Below are positions 1 through 8,239 of a stretch of DNA of 64,000 nt, piece by piece. Positions within the stretch are counted from its first letter, which is position 1; each line of letters opens with the position of its first letter. A program made the translations under genes and the position numbers. Below the pieces are notes generated by a model. It saw only the letters and a program-made list of their open reading frames with translations, did no database searches and had not been told where the DNA came from. This DNA is from CAYWWY01 sp964580185 (GTDB lineage: Bacteria; Thermotogota; Thermotogae; MWEM01): positions 116,112-180,111 of the forward strand of contig CAZOJQ010000001.1 in NCBI GenBank assembly GCA_964580185.1. Direction: 5' to 3'.

Positions 1-1
1 G

Positions 2-421
2 CAAGGTTGGAAGCTTACTGTGTATTTTCAAGTTGCTATGGGGATTATTATCTTCACTTTTCCGAAGCTATTGATCGGATTGTTCATAAATGACCCGATT
101 ATCCTTTCCGAAGCAGAATTGCCGATTCGGATTATCGGAATGATCCAATTCTTCTTAGCCACCGATTTTGCTATGACAGGAACACTTCGAGGAGTCGGAG
201 ATACAAGAACACCCATGCTTATAACCATTCTGGCAATCTGGGGTATACGAATTCCTTTGGGGTTTGTTCTCGTCCGATTCGCTGGTTTGGGTCTTTTGGG
301 GGCTTGGATCGGAATGATGGTGGATATGGTTGTTCGGTCGATCATCAAGACTATGGTTTATCTTCGCGGGAACTGGGAGAAGACCGCATCAAAAACCCGA
401 CTATCTTCAAGGGATTCATAA
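2..421 (+). CDS. MATE-family multidrug efflux protein, C-terminal part (5' end outside window)
   Basis: The reading frame is open from the first bases of the window, so the start lies upstream; about 140 C-terminal residues are present. They hold at least three hydrophobic segments and a stretch reading GTLRGVGDTRTPM, which resembles the conserved second-half motif of MATE/NorM exporters (LRGxGDTRTP). The family exports cationic drugs or metabolites across the inner membrane using a Na+ or H+ gradient. The gene ends 16 bp before the convergent copper ATPase stop, and no clear terminator hairpin is visible between them. The family call is fairly safe; the substrate cannot be read from this fragment. 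Confidence 0.82.
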   Translation, partial: QGWKLTVYFQVAMGIIIFTFPKLLIGLFINDPIILSEAELPIRIIGMIQFFLATDFAMTGTLRGVGDTRTPMLITILAIWGIRIPLGFVLVRFAGLGLLGAWIGMMVDMVVRSIIKTMVYLRGNWEKTASKTRLSSRDS

Positions 422-437
422 TCTCGATAATCAACGT

Positions 438-2672
438 TCATGCTCGGATTCGCATGGAATTTACGACAACGGAGATAGAACTGATTGCCATTGCGATTTC
501 AGCAATCGCAGGATGCAGTAAACCCATCATTGCTGCCGGAATCGCGAGAATATTGTAGAGAAAAGCCCAGAAAAGGTTTTGGCGGATCGTTGAGAATGTC
601 GTTTTTGAAATGGAAATTGTGGCGATAATATTCGAGATTCCTTCTCGCAGAATGACGATATCCGCACTTTCAATGGCTAAGTCAGTTCCAGATCCCATTG
701 CAACGCCAACATCAGCACCTTGTAGCGCTGCTGCATCATTTAACCCATCACCAACCATCATAACCTTTTTCCCAGTTACTTGGTATTTTTGGACAATTTC
801 CAACTTTTGGGATGGAAGAACTTCCGCATGAAAATCATCAATCCCCAGTTGCCGCGCAACATCAGATACAACTCCCTTACGGTCTCCTGAAACAATGACA
901 GGAATAATCCCTTTTTCTTTTATCTGAGCAACTGCAGACGCTGTGTCTTCACGAATAGGATCGTAAATCCAAAATTCTCCAATCGGTTCTCTGTCAATAC
1001 GAAACTGAACCTGAGATCGGTTCGGTTTTTTCCCATCCGCCGTCTGTTCTTGAAGATCTCCTTCTAGTGGGAGGGGTCTTCCAATTTCATATATATGAGC
1101 TTCGTCTTTCGCAACAATCCCTTGCCCCGGTATCTCATCAATCGCAAGTGCTTCATCAAAATGATTGTTCAGGAGATGGAATCTTTCTGCTTCTTTCCCT
1201 TCCAAATCTGACTTGGATTGCATCTGCCAACTCGTAAAAGCCGTAATAGCTTTTCCCAAAGGATGATTGGATTGAGACTCAATCGAATGAATGAATGCAA
1301 ACCATTCTTTTGGTACGGAACACTCCACAACTTCCGGCCTCCCTTGTGTCAGAGTCCCCGTTTTGTCCAAAAGAACGTACCCGATGGATCGGCTGGTTTG
1401 AATTGCTTCTCCGTTTTTGATTAGTAACCCCTTTGCAGCAGCAACCATTGTTCCCCTGATCAGGGCCATTGGTGTAGCCAGGCCGAGAGCGCACGGGCAG
1501 GCAATGACTAAGGTTGAAACCAAAGAAAATACCGCAAACGAAAGTCGATCCATATCTCTAGGAATCCAAGGAATGGTTTGATGGATCTGTTGAATAAACC
1601 AATCCAATCGTTCATACGAAGCATACCAAAACAAGCCGCTCGCAACAGCAAGTAAAATGATTACCGGAACAAACCAATATGTAATCCGATCGGCAAGGGC
1701 TTGAATCGGGACTTTTGTCCCTTGGGCTTGCCGGATCAATTCAATCATTTGCGCCATAAAGGTTTCGTTGCCGGTTTTTGTGACTTGGACCTGAATTGGA
1801 CGGTTGAGAAGAATGGATCCTCCGATTACCGGATCGCCCACTTGCCGAAGTACAGGTTCTGATTCCCCGCTAACCATCGATTCGTCTATCCCGGCTGAAC
1901 CACTACAGATAATCCCATCTGTCGGGATTTTCTCTCCTGCCCAAATTTCCATGATCATGTCTTTCTGTACAGCCTCGATTGGAACCTGAACACGATTGTT
2001 ATCAACCAGTATCCGTGCTTCTTTGGACTGTTGATCAATTAAAGCCCGAATTTCTCTCGCAGCGCGGTCACGCAAATACGATTCAATGAACCGTCCCAAA
2101 ATGTGTAATGTCATTATCATCGCTCCGATTGTTGAAAAGGAAGCGATGGGAAACCCGATCAGATGCATCAATCCTGTACCCCAAGAAACCATTGATCCGA
2201 GAAAAATGAGAGAGTCCATATTCGTGTGGCCGTGGATCAAAGCAATCCATGCGCCTCGGATTGTTTTCTCTCCTAGATAGAAGATCACGAAGCCACTCAG
2301 GAATAATTCAATCCAGATAAAAAAAGGCACGTGGACTCCAATCATATGAAAGATCATCAGAATCGAAAGAGGGACCGTTACAATCGAAGCAAATACCATC
2401 CGATTTTTCATTCGACGATAGACTGATGAATCTGCTTCTTTTGTTTCAGAAAAGGATAAATCGTATCCGACTTTCTGAACGATCTCTCGGATCTCTTCTT
2501 GCGTTATGGAAGGATCAATCTCAACGAACCCTGTTTCGGTTGCCAGATTCACGCTGACAAAAAGAACCCGGCTATCCTTTTGTAATGCCTTTTCTACGAT
2601 TCGGACGCAATTGACGCAAGTCATCCCGATGACCCGAAATCGAATTCTTTGCTTCCCATTGTCTTCTCTCAT
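438..2672 (-). CDS. copA: Copper-translocating P1B-type ATPase
   Basis: The 744-residue protein has a single N-terminal heavy-metal-associated domain (GMTCVNC at 16-22), the CPC metal-passage motif in VIACPCALGLATP (about 390), the phosphorylation site DKTGTLT (about 436), an HP motif in NHPLGK (about 468) and GDGLND (about 640). The last helix carries MAISSISVVVNSMRIR, the MxxSS signature of Cu(I) pumps. It should export Cu+ across the inner membrane with ATP. It is the last gene of the sugar-transporter operon and starts 4 bp after the upstream permease stop, with only a weak ribosome binding site. Its placement after a carbohydrate ABC transporter is unusual. Cu+ specificity is inferred from the CPC and last-helix motifs. 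Confidence 0.93.
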   Translation of the reverse strand: MREDNGKQRIRFRVIGMTCVNCVRIVEKALQKDSRVLFVSVNLATETGFVEIDPSITQEEIREIVQKVGYDLSFSETKEADSSVYRRMKNRMVFASIVTVPLSILMIFHMIGVHVPFFIWIELFLSGFVIFYLGEKTIRGAWIALIHGHTNMDSLIFLGSMVSWGTGLMHLIGFPIASFSTIGAMIMTLHILGRFIESYLRDRAAREIRALIDQQSKEARILVDNNRVQVPIEAVQKDMIMEIWAGEKIPTDGIICSGSAGIDESMVSGESEPVLRQVGDPVIGGSILLNRPIQVQVTKTGNETFMAQMIELIRQAQGTKVPIQALADRITYWFVPVIILLAVASGLFWYASYERLDWFIQQIHQTIPWIPRDMDRLSFAVFSLVSTLVIACPCALGLATPMALIRGTMVAAAKGLLIKNGEAIQTSRSIGYVLLDKTGTLTQGRPEVVECSVPKEWFAFIHSIESQSNHPLGKAITAFTSWQMQSKSDLEGKEAERFHLLNNHFDEALAIDEIPGQGIVAKDEAHIYEIGRPLPLEGDLQEQTADGKKPNRSQVQFRIDREPIGEFWIYDPIREDTASAVAQIKEKGIIPVIVSGDRKGVVSDVARQLGIDDFHAEVLPSQKLEIVQKYQVTGKKVMMVGDGLNDAAALQGADVGVAMGSGTDLAIESADIVILREGISNIIATISISKTTFSTIRQNLFWAFLYNILAIPAAMMGLLHPAIAEIAMAISSISVVVNSMRIRA

Positions 2673-2676
2673 CCGA

Positions 2677-3510
2677 TTACTTAATCGCTCCGATCGTAAT
2701 TCCTTTAAGGAAATATCGAGAAAAGGCGAAAAATACGACGATCATAGGTATCGCTGCAAAGGTTGCCCCCGCCATCAACAATGAGTGCTGAAGCGGTACT
2801 TCTTCTTGCAATCGAGCCAAACCGGCCTGTAGGGTCATCATATTGGGCGTGTTTGTAACGATCAATGGCCAGAGGAAATCATTCCATTCTCCCACAAAGG
2901 TAAATATCCCCAATACGGCCAACGCGGGTTTTGTCATGGGAAGAATGATTGAAAAGAAGGTGCGTATTTCTGAAGCACCGTCAATCCTCGCTGCTTCGAT
3001 TACCTCTGAGGGGAGCGTGACCATGAATTGCCTCATCAAAAAAACACCAAATGGGGTAGCAATACTAGGAAGTATGAGGGCTTGATAGGTATTGATCATT
3101 CCGAATTCCGAAATAAGAATATAGAGCGGTACCAAGGTAACTTGCTTTGGGATCATCATGGAAGAGATATACATCCCAAACAGGAAGTTTTTCCCCGGAA
3201 ACTGTTTTTTTGCCAAAGAATACCCTGCCATGGCGCAAAACAACAATTGGACAATGGTTACTGTTCCTGCAACGAAGCTACTATTCAGAGTCCATCGCCA
3301 AATGGTGGGTCTTTGAAAAAGTGAGGTGAAGTTCTGGATGGTCGGGTTGGTGGGAAAGAGCTCCGGTGGGAACCGAAGGGTTAGGGCTGGAGGTTTGATT
3401 GCGGTGATTACCATCCAATACAGAGGGATGAATGCTAGCAAACCCAAAAAAGCAACAATGCCAAAAGCGATGATTCGTTTTGTCATATCTTTCCGATTCA
3501 ACCGCATCAT
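2677..3510 (-). CDS. Carbohydrate ABC transporter permease, MalG type
   Basis: This 277-residue inner-membrane protein has six predicted helices and the cytoplasmic EAA loop (EAARIDGASEIRTFFSIILP) that docks on the ATPase. It forms a heterodimer with the adjacent MalF-type permease to import a sugar delivered by the binding protein encoded upstream. The start is placed at the first of two adjacent ATG codons because a GAGGG ribosome site lies about 10 nt upstream; the longer frame would overlap the previous gene. No ATPase gene is present in the operon, so a shared MsmK/UgpC-type ATPase encoded elsewhere is probably used. The substrate is unknown. Confidence 0.9.
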   Translation of the reverse strand: MMRLNRKDMTKRIIAFGIVAFLGLLAFIPLYWMVITAIKPPALTLRFPPELFPTNPTIQNFTSLFQRPTIWRWTLNSSFVAGTVTIVQLLFCAMAGYSLAKKQFPGKNFLFGMYISSMMIPKQVTLVPLYILISEFGMINTYQALILPSIATPFGVFLMRQFMVTLPSEVIEAARIDGASEIRTFFSIILPMTKPALAVLGIFTFVGEWNDFLWPLIVTNTPNMMTLQAGLARLQEEVPLQHSLLMAGATFAAIPMIVVFFAFSRYFLKGITIGAIK

Positions 3511-3526
3511 AATCGCACCACCCTCT

Positions 3527-4411
3527 TCAGTATTCGACGTTGGAACCCAACCACTTGAACTGCACAATCCCGAGAATCACCAAAATCCCAAACATAACCA
3601 TTGACATCGCCGAAGCAAGCCCTAAATCATAGAATTGAAAAGCGGTGCGGTAGATGAGATATCCAATCGTAACAGTGGAAAATTCTGGTCCGCCTTTGGT
3701 CATAATGTATATGTTGGAGAATGTTTGAAAGTTCGCGATCGTTCCCATAACCAAGGCATACAAAATGGTTGGTTTGAGCAAGGGAATGGTAATTTTCGTG
3801 AATACTTTCCAGGAATTGGCCCCTTCTAGTTTTGCGGCTTCAAAGTAGTACTCAGGGATCGAAGCCATAGCTGCGGAAAGGAGGACGATCGTTGAACCGC
3901 CTCCCATAATCACCTGCATGATAATCAGTGAGGGCATAGCCGTCAGCTGGTTTCCCAACCATGCCACGGGTTCCATTCCCAGACTCCGAACGGCATAGTT
4001 CAGCAATCCATATTGGGGATTGAACACCCATAACCATATCATGGAAATGATCACGGACGAAGTGACATTGGGAAGGTAAAAAATCGCTTTAAAGAAGGTT
4101 CGGATTGAGTTCCGAAAAGGGTAGATAAGCACAGTCACCAAAAGAGCCTTTCCCAACCATAAAGGGACAACTCCAAACGTATAGAGAAAGGTATTTCCCA
4201 GAGCTTTCGTAAAAAGCCAATCGGAAAACAAATATTGGTAATTCTCAAATCCCACAAAGGTTCGAGAGAACACATTATAGTCAAAAAGGCTCAAGTACGC
4301 GCCCCAGGCGACCGGGATCAGGAAAAAAGTAGCAAATAGGGAAATATGAGGCAGAAGAAACAAATATCCCCACCGATTCTTCCAGACAAGTTTCCAGATA
4401 CCCAAATCCAT
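3527..4411 (-). CDS. Carbohydrate ABC transporter permease, MalF/UgpA type
   Basis: This 294-residue permease has six hydrophobic segments and an EAA loop (YYFEAAKLEGANSWKVFTKI) near residues 190-210. The N-terminal KNRWGYLFLLPHISLF resembles the usual start of the family. It is the first of the two permeases read after the binding-protein gene and is separated from it by a strong hairpin, probably an attenuator. Its stop lies 16 bp before the start of the MalG-type partner. Together the two permeases form the translocation channel of a CUT1-type sugar importer; the sugar is not identifiable from sequence. Confidence 0.9.
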   Translation of the reverse strand: MDLGIWKLVWKNRWGYLFLLPHISLFATFFLIPVAWGAYLSLFDYNVFSRTFVGFENYQYLFSDWLFTKALGNTFLYTFGVVPLWLGKALLVTVLIYPFRNSIRTFFKAIFYLPNVTSSVIISMIWLWVFNPQYGLLNYAVRSLGMEPVAWLGNQLTAMPSLIIMQVIMGGGSTIVLLSAAMASIPEYYFEAAKLEGANSWKVFTKITIPLLKPTILYALVMGTIANFQTFSNIYIMTKGGPEFSTVTIGYLIYRTAFQFYDLGLASAMSMVMFGILVILGIVQFKWLGSNVEY

Positions 4412-4457
4412 CCCTCCCTGATCGTTTATTGATGATTATGCTTGATTTAGAAAACAG

Positions 4458-4497
4458 AAAACTTGCTGCAGCAGAGAATCCTACCGCAGCAAGTTTT
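4458..4497 (-). terminator. Attenuator/terminator hairpin between binding protein and permeases
   Basis: A perfect 12-bp inverted repeat (AAAACTTGCTGC / GCAGCAAGTTTT) with a 16-nt loop follows the binding-protein stop by about 10 bp. Read on the minus strand, the second arm ends in TTTT. Its position suggests partial termination or mRNA stabilisation, so that more binding protein than permease is made, as is common in ABC operons. The short T tract argues for partial rather than complete termination. Confidence 0.7.
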
Positions 4498-4507
4498 TCA
4501 CACCCCT

Positions 4508-5857
4508 TTACCGAAGGCGTTGAATAATTCGATTGGCTTCGTTTACAAAATCATCCAAAGCCCTTTGCGGTGGCTTAGTTCCTGAAAAAGCCGCTTCCAA
4601 TGCTGCAATAAAATGATCACTGATCTGGGTCCAGGGAAATTCTTGAGATCCAAAGAACGGTCTTCCATAAAGAGCCATAATATCGCTGAACATCTGGACT
4701 TGTTCGTTCATATATGGATCGTTCAAATACAGCTTTTGATTGACGGAGTCTCGGGCTGTTACATATTGCAGCGTTTCAAGCAAAGCAAGGTTCTCATGAT
4801 TGGTAAGAAACCGAATGAACTCAAACACCATATCCCGTTTGGCCTGATCGGGTTGACGGAAGATGATAAACCCGCTTCCAGTAGTATAGGCAACTGCTTC
4901 TCGTCCTTCTACGTGGGGGAACGGAGCGACAACAGGGAAGAACTCTTCGGGAATCCGCCCTTCCTTCAGATAGCGGTCGATCCGTCCGATTTCGTAGGGA
5001 CCGCCAAATCCGATGCTTGTATTATGCGCATGGAAGTTTCCAATGACATCATAAATCCCCATGGCTTCAACGCCACGAGGCGCAACTCGATGAACATTGA
5101 CCAAATCAATTAGGAACTGCAAACCTGCGACCGCCTCAGGTGTATTGAAGGTTACGATGGTTTCGTCCTCATTGGTCAGTTCTCCTCCAAAAGCATAGAT
5201 GAAGTTCAGCAGGTTATGGGTATCCTTCGCGCCAAAACTGAGCGCAAACCGATCGACAACTCCGTCTCCTGTAGAATCAAAGGTCAGTTTTTTACAGATT
5301 TCAACGAATTCATCCATGGTCCAACCTTCTTCTACGATTTTCCTCCAGTCGATGCCCGCTTCCTCGAAATGAGGCGTGTACAGAAGCATAGAAGTTCCCA
5401 TTCCATTTGTTCCGAAATTCCAAGGCCAGATATAGTAGTGGTCTCCGATTTTCCCTTCTTCAAGAATCGCTTCATAATAATCCGCCCAATCTTCCTCGGT
5501 TAGATAGGGATCAATCATCTCAAGGAGACCGGCTCGTACCCAACGGCTATCCCACACAGGCCCTTTGAAAAAATCAGGTTGGGTTCTCGTGGCGATCGCT
5601 GCTGCCATTTTTTGAGAATATTCCGCATTCCCTACAACGACATACTCAACCTTCACTCCGGGATTCAAGCGCATAAACTCTTCGGAAACCCACTTGGGAT
5701 AATCTTCACTGGTTGGGGCTTGATCGGACGGGAATCCCGGTGGCGCGATCCTCCATGGGTTAATCCACCATGTGATGGTGATGTTAGCGGAAACCAGCGA
5801 AACCAGCGCCAGAGTCAACAGCGCAATGATCCAAAATGCCCTTGTTCCTTTTGCCAT
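4508..5857 (-). CDS. Extracellular sugar-binding protein (SBP family 1)
   Basis: This is a 449-residue secreted protein. The start chosen is the ATG of MAKGTRAFW, preceded by AAAGGAGTGAT at ideal spacing; an upstream ATG overlaps that site and is rejected. Residues 1-26 form a signal peptide with no lipobox cysteine (LVSLVSA then NITITWW), so the mature protein is probably free in a periplasm. The body matches MalE-like receptors, including DSTGDGVVDRFAL, a stretch often seen in this family. It captures a carbohydrate for the two permeases encoded downstream. The HAD hydrolase gene lies just upstream in the same operon. The ligand is unknown. Confidence 0.9.
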   Translation of the reverse strand: MAKGTRAFWIIALLTLALVSLVSANITITWWINPWRIAPPGFPSDQAPTSEDYPKWVSEEFMRLNPGVKVEYVVVGNAEYSQKMAAAIATRTQPDFFKGPVWDSRWVRAGLLEMIDPYLTEEDWADYYEAILEEGKIGDHYYIWPWNFGTNGMGTSMLLYTPHFEEAGIDWRKIVEEGWTMDEFVEICKKLTFDSTGDGVVDRFALSFGAKDTHNLLNFIYAFGGELTNEDETIVTFNTPEAVAGLQFLIDLVNVHRVAPRGVEAMGIYDVIGNFHAHNTSIGFGGPYEIGRIDRYLKEGRIPEEFFPVVAPFPHVEGREAVAYTTGSGFIIFRQPDQAKRDMVFEFIRFLTNHENLALLETLQYVTARDSVNQKLYLNDPYMNEQVQMFSDIMALYGRPFFGSQEFPWTQISDHFIAALEAAFSGTKPPQRALDDFVNEANRIIQRLR

Positions 5858-5886
5858 TTGTATCACTCCTTTCATGAGGTGCCTTC

Positions 5887-6489
5887 TTACTGCAAAATTC
5901 CGGCCATACTCAACTCTTTTTCGAGGGTTTTTGCTCCCTCGAACAAAATGGCATGGATTCCCAATGCCTTAGCTGCAGAAACATTTACGGATGTGTCATC
6001 AACAAAAACCGTATCTCTGGCGCTGTACCCTTCCTTTTCGAGAATATGGGAAAAAAAAGAAGGATCGGGTTTGGAATGGTGGATCTGATGAGAAGCATAC
6101 ACAGCATCAAAAACTGCATAATCTCCTTGTTGAGTATGCATATCATAATGGGGTTGGATGGTATTCGTTCCGGCAACGATTCGGTATCCCGCCTTCATTT
6201 TTGCAACGAGGTGATAGCTTTCTTGGATCCGATTTGTTTTGAAGAACCGTGTCCAAATATCCTTGGGTATCTTTTGGTTGGCGGCTTCGGAGAGACGGCC
6301 GATGTATTCCTCCAGCCCTATAAGCCCTTTTTGCAATTCATTGACACCTGATCGGTGGGATATAGAAAGAAAGCGCTCCTTCGAGATTTCCAGAAAATCT
6401 GCGATTTTTTGAGCAACGGCAGTGCCTGTACACATTACGCCCCCGACATCAAAGATGATCAAGCGTTCGCTTCTTGACTGATGGTTCAT
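5887..6489 (-). CDS. HAD-superfamily hydrolase (YihX-like, subfamily IA)
   Basis: The protein is 200 residues long. Motif I is IFDVGGVM, with the nucleophile Asp but Gly where phosphatases usually have a second Asp; this is typical of YihX/alpha-glucose-1-phosphate phosphatase-like members (DLGGV). Motif II is VAGTNT, motif III HSKPDPSFF and motif IV FVDDTSVNV. It probably dephosphorylates a small metabolite, perhaps a sugar phosphate given that it leads the sugar-transporter operon (29 bp upstream of the binding protein). The ATG is preceded by AAAGGAAA. A catalytic change caused by loss of the second Asp cannot be excluded. Confidence 0.83.
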   Translation of the reverse strand: MNHQSRSERLIIFDVGGVMCTGTAVAQKIADFLEISKERFLSISHRSGVNELQKGLIGLEEYIGRLSEAANQKIPKDIWTRFFKTNRIQESYHLVAKMKAGYRIVAGTNTIQPHYDMHTQQGDYAVFDAVYASHQIHHSKPDPSFFSHILEKEGYSARDTVFVDDTSVNVSAAKALGIHAILFEGAKTLEKELSMAGILQ

Positions 6490-6536
6490 ATAGAGGGTTT
6501 CCTTTCAAGAATTATAGACGATCCGAACTCGTTTGT

Positions 6537-6552
6537 ATCGTTGAACAACGAT
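6537..6552. promoter_or_regulatory. Candidate operator: inverted repeat ATCGTT-4-AACGAT
   Basis: A perfect 6-bp inverted repeat with a 4-bp spacer (ATCGTT gaac AACGAT) lies about 50 bp upstream of the HAD start codon, where a LacI- or ROK-type repressor of a sugar operon could bind. There is no regulator gene beside it, and a repeat of this length can occur by chance. Confidence 0.3.
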
Positions 6553-6761
6553 GCCAGGGATATTCGTAAGAGCCAAATATCCAAAAACGATCTAAGCTAC
6601 ACAAGGCGCATATACAAATCGTCGATTCCTCTCGTTGACCTCAACTCCGATTGGTTCAAAATCCGTTCCGGCTTTTCGAAGTCGTATCTGTTTTGGAACC
6701 TTCCGAAAAAGGTACATGCAGCGGATAATTGCCCTTTCTAAGCCCGAATACGAAATGCCTT

Positions 6762-6767
6762 ATTATA
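6762..6767 (-). promoter_or_regulatory. Candidate -10 box for the sugar operon
   Basis: TATAAT on the minus strand, about 270 bp upstream of the HAD start. The sequence at -35 is poor, so a start here would need an activator or would give a long leader. Confidence 0.3.
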
Positions 6768-6929
6768 GATTTTACCATCTTTTTCCATGGAAAGATAGCA
6801 TAAATCCAACAATTGTCTTTCGAAAAGGTGTCAGATGTTTTAAAACACCAATACGCAACCAGATTATGATGAAAAGCCATGCTCCATGGCTACATATGGA
6901 GACGATCCAAGACTCTTGAACCCATAATC

Positions 6930-8048
6930 TCACTCTTGATCATCTTTGTGGATTATGACAGTTCGTCCTTTCCAATGAACCCTTTTCTTTTTCAACGTGA
7001 AAAATAGCGACGCAAAAAAGAGTCCAACAAAAAAAAGCAAATGCATGGGGAACATAATTGCACTTACATACCCAAATGATCCGATTTTCCCCCAAAGCCA
7101 ACGCAACTCCACCACCACGAAAAAATAGGCGATAGGAAAGTAGATATGTGCCCAATGAAATGGCTGAAAAGGCAACCGTACCAACCCAATCAGCAAAGAG
7201 ATCCATCCGGTGATAATCGCGATCATCGATACCAAAGTTACCAGATCCGTTGTTGATGCCCCGCTTGCAAAGTTTTTTCCCCATCCCTCGGTTAGTGTTC
7301 GGAACCCTTCGGGGTACATTCGAAATGAAATGCTCCCTTTTCCTCCTTTCGGAGTAACCGGAATCCCATGGTTCACAAATGCCTGACCCAACTCAACATC
7401 TTCTAAGATGGATGTTCGGATCTTTTTGTGTCCCCCCACTTTCAAATAGTCTCTCCGAGAGCAAAGGATCACTGGACCAAATGCTCCAAGAGGTTGTACT
7501 CGTTTTCCGAAAAGAGAAAAAGACCGCATTGACATCATTACGATCATATTGAAAAAAGCGGAAAAATACTCATGGAACTGGTTCATCTGGTGAAAGGGTT
7601 GGACCGTAACCAATCCTTCCGAGCGTTCATATTCGAACAAAAGGCGTTCCAATGCATCCTCTTCCAAGGTTACATCAGCGTCCAAAAATAACAGAAGTTC
7701 TCCTTTTGTCGAATGCACTCCGTGCCAACAAGCCCACGACTTTCCTGTCCACCCTTCCGGTAAAAGGGGAGACTGTGCAACCCGATACCCATGCTTGTGA
7801 ACGATTTCAACCGTTTGGTCGGAAGAAAAATCATCCACCACGCAGACTTCATCCGGTTGAATCGACTGACTCCGTAATGACTCCAATAGGGGAGAGATCC
7901 TCTTTTCTTCATTTCTTGCTGGGATGATCACAGAAAGAGAATAGGAATTCTTCCGTTGCCCTTTCATGGGAAATGAAAGCCTGGCTAGCAAAACCAGAGG
8001 GATAATGTGAGCCAACAAAGTTGTTACTAAGCCAGTGATCGGGTCCAT
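6930..8048 (-). CDS. Membrane glycosyltransferase, family GT2 (CrtQ-like)
   Basis: This 372-residue protein has an N-terminal hydrophobic segment, a GT-A domain and three or four C-terminal membrane helices. Motifs are SVIIPARNEE, VVDDFSSDQT, the metal-binding LDADV (about 122-126), the acceptor-side ILEDVELG (about 215), and EGWGKNF in the position of QxxRW. The layout matches glycosyltransferases of the 4,4'-diaponeurosporenoate glucosyltransferase type, which work on lipid-like acceptors at the membrane. The start has a strong AAGGAGGGG site. It stands alone between the sugar operon leader and tRNA-Ala. No carotenoid gene is in the window, so the acceptor is unknown. Confidence 0.85.
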   Translation of the reverse strand: MDPITGLVTTLLAHIIPLVLLARLSFPMKGQRKNSYSLSVIIPARNEEKRISPLLESLRSQSIQPDEVCVVDDFSSDQTVEIVHKHGYRVAQSPLLPEGWTGKSWACWHGVHSTKGELLLFLDADVTLEEDALERLLFEYERSEGLVTVQPFHQMNQFHEYFSAFFNMIVMMSMRSFSLFGKRVQPLGAFGPVILCSRRDYLKVGGHKKIRTSILEDVELGQAFVNHGIPVTPKGGKGSISFRMYPEGFRTLTEGWGKNFASGASTTDLVTLVSMIAIITGWISLLIGLVRLPFQPFHWAHIYFPIAYFFVVVELRWLWGKIGSFGYVSAIMFPMHLLFFVGLFFASLFFTLKKKRVHWKGRTVIIHKDDQE

Positions 8049-8090
8049 CGAACCCCTCCTTATTCAAAAAGGGAAACCGATTGAAAAGAC

Positions 8091-8119
8091 TTGCAAAAAC
8101 CCAAAGAATCATGTATAAT
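8091..8119 (+). promoter_or_regulatory. Promoter of tRNA-Ala
   Basis: TTGCAA (8091-8096) and TATAAT (8114-8119) are separated by 17 bp, a near-consensus vegetative promoter. The predicted start at about 8126 lies just before the mature tRNA at 8132. Confidence 0.8.
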
Positions 8120-8131
8120 ACCAGCGTTGTT

Positions 8132-8207
8132 GGGGCCGTAGCTCAGCTGGGAGAGCGCTACCATGGCATGGTAGATGCCGTGAGTTCAAATCTCATCGGC
8201 TCCACCA
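8132..8207 (+). tRNA. tRNA-Ala (anticodon GGC)
   Basis: A 76-nt cloverleaf can be folded by eye. The acceptor stem is GGGGCCG / CGGCTCC with one G-U pair; the D arm is GCTC...GAGC; the anticodon stem CTACC/GGTAG encloses loop ATGGCAT with anticodon GGC; the T arm is GTGAG TTCAAAT CTCAT. The 3' ACCA is encoded. It reads GCC and GCU alanine codons. It has its own promoter and terminator and is the only plus-strand gene in this part of the window. Confidence 0.97.
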
Positions 8208-8210
8208 AAG

Positions 8211-8239
8211 AACAGGGCTTCCAAGCCCTGTTTTTTTTT
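8211..8239 (+). terminator. Rho-independent terminator of tRNA-Ala
   Basis: A perfect 10-bp stem, AACAGGGCTT / AAGCCCTGTT, is followed by a run of nine T (8231-8239). The T run also contains the stop codon of the convergent HD-GYP gene that ends at 8238. Confidence 0.93.

Larger units (their letters stand above)
6490..6929. other. 440-bp intergenic leader upstream of the sugar operon
   Basis: No convincing gene is seen on either strand. The stretch lies between the end of the glycosyltransferase gene and the start of the HAD hydrolase, both on the minus strand. It contains a short hairpin (AGCCATG ctc CATGGCT, 6876-6892) without a T tract, a minus-strand TATAAT at 6762-6767 and a 6-4-6 inverted repeat at 6537-6552. 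It therefore probably holds the promoter and regulatory sites of the sugar operon and a long 5' leader. Confidence 0.5.
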
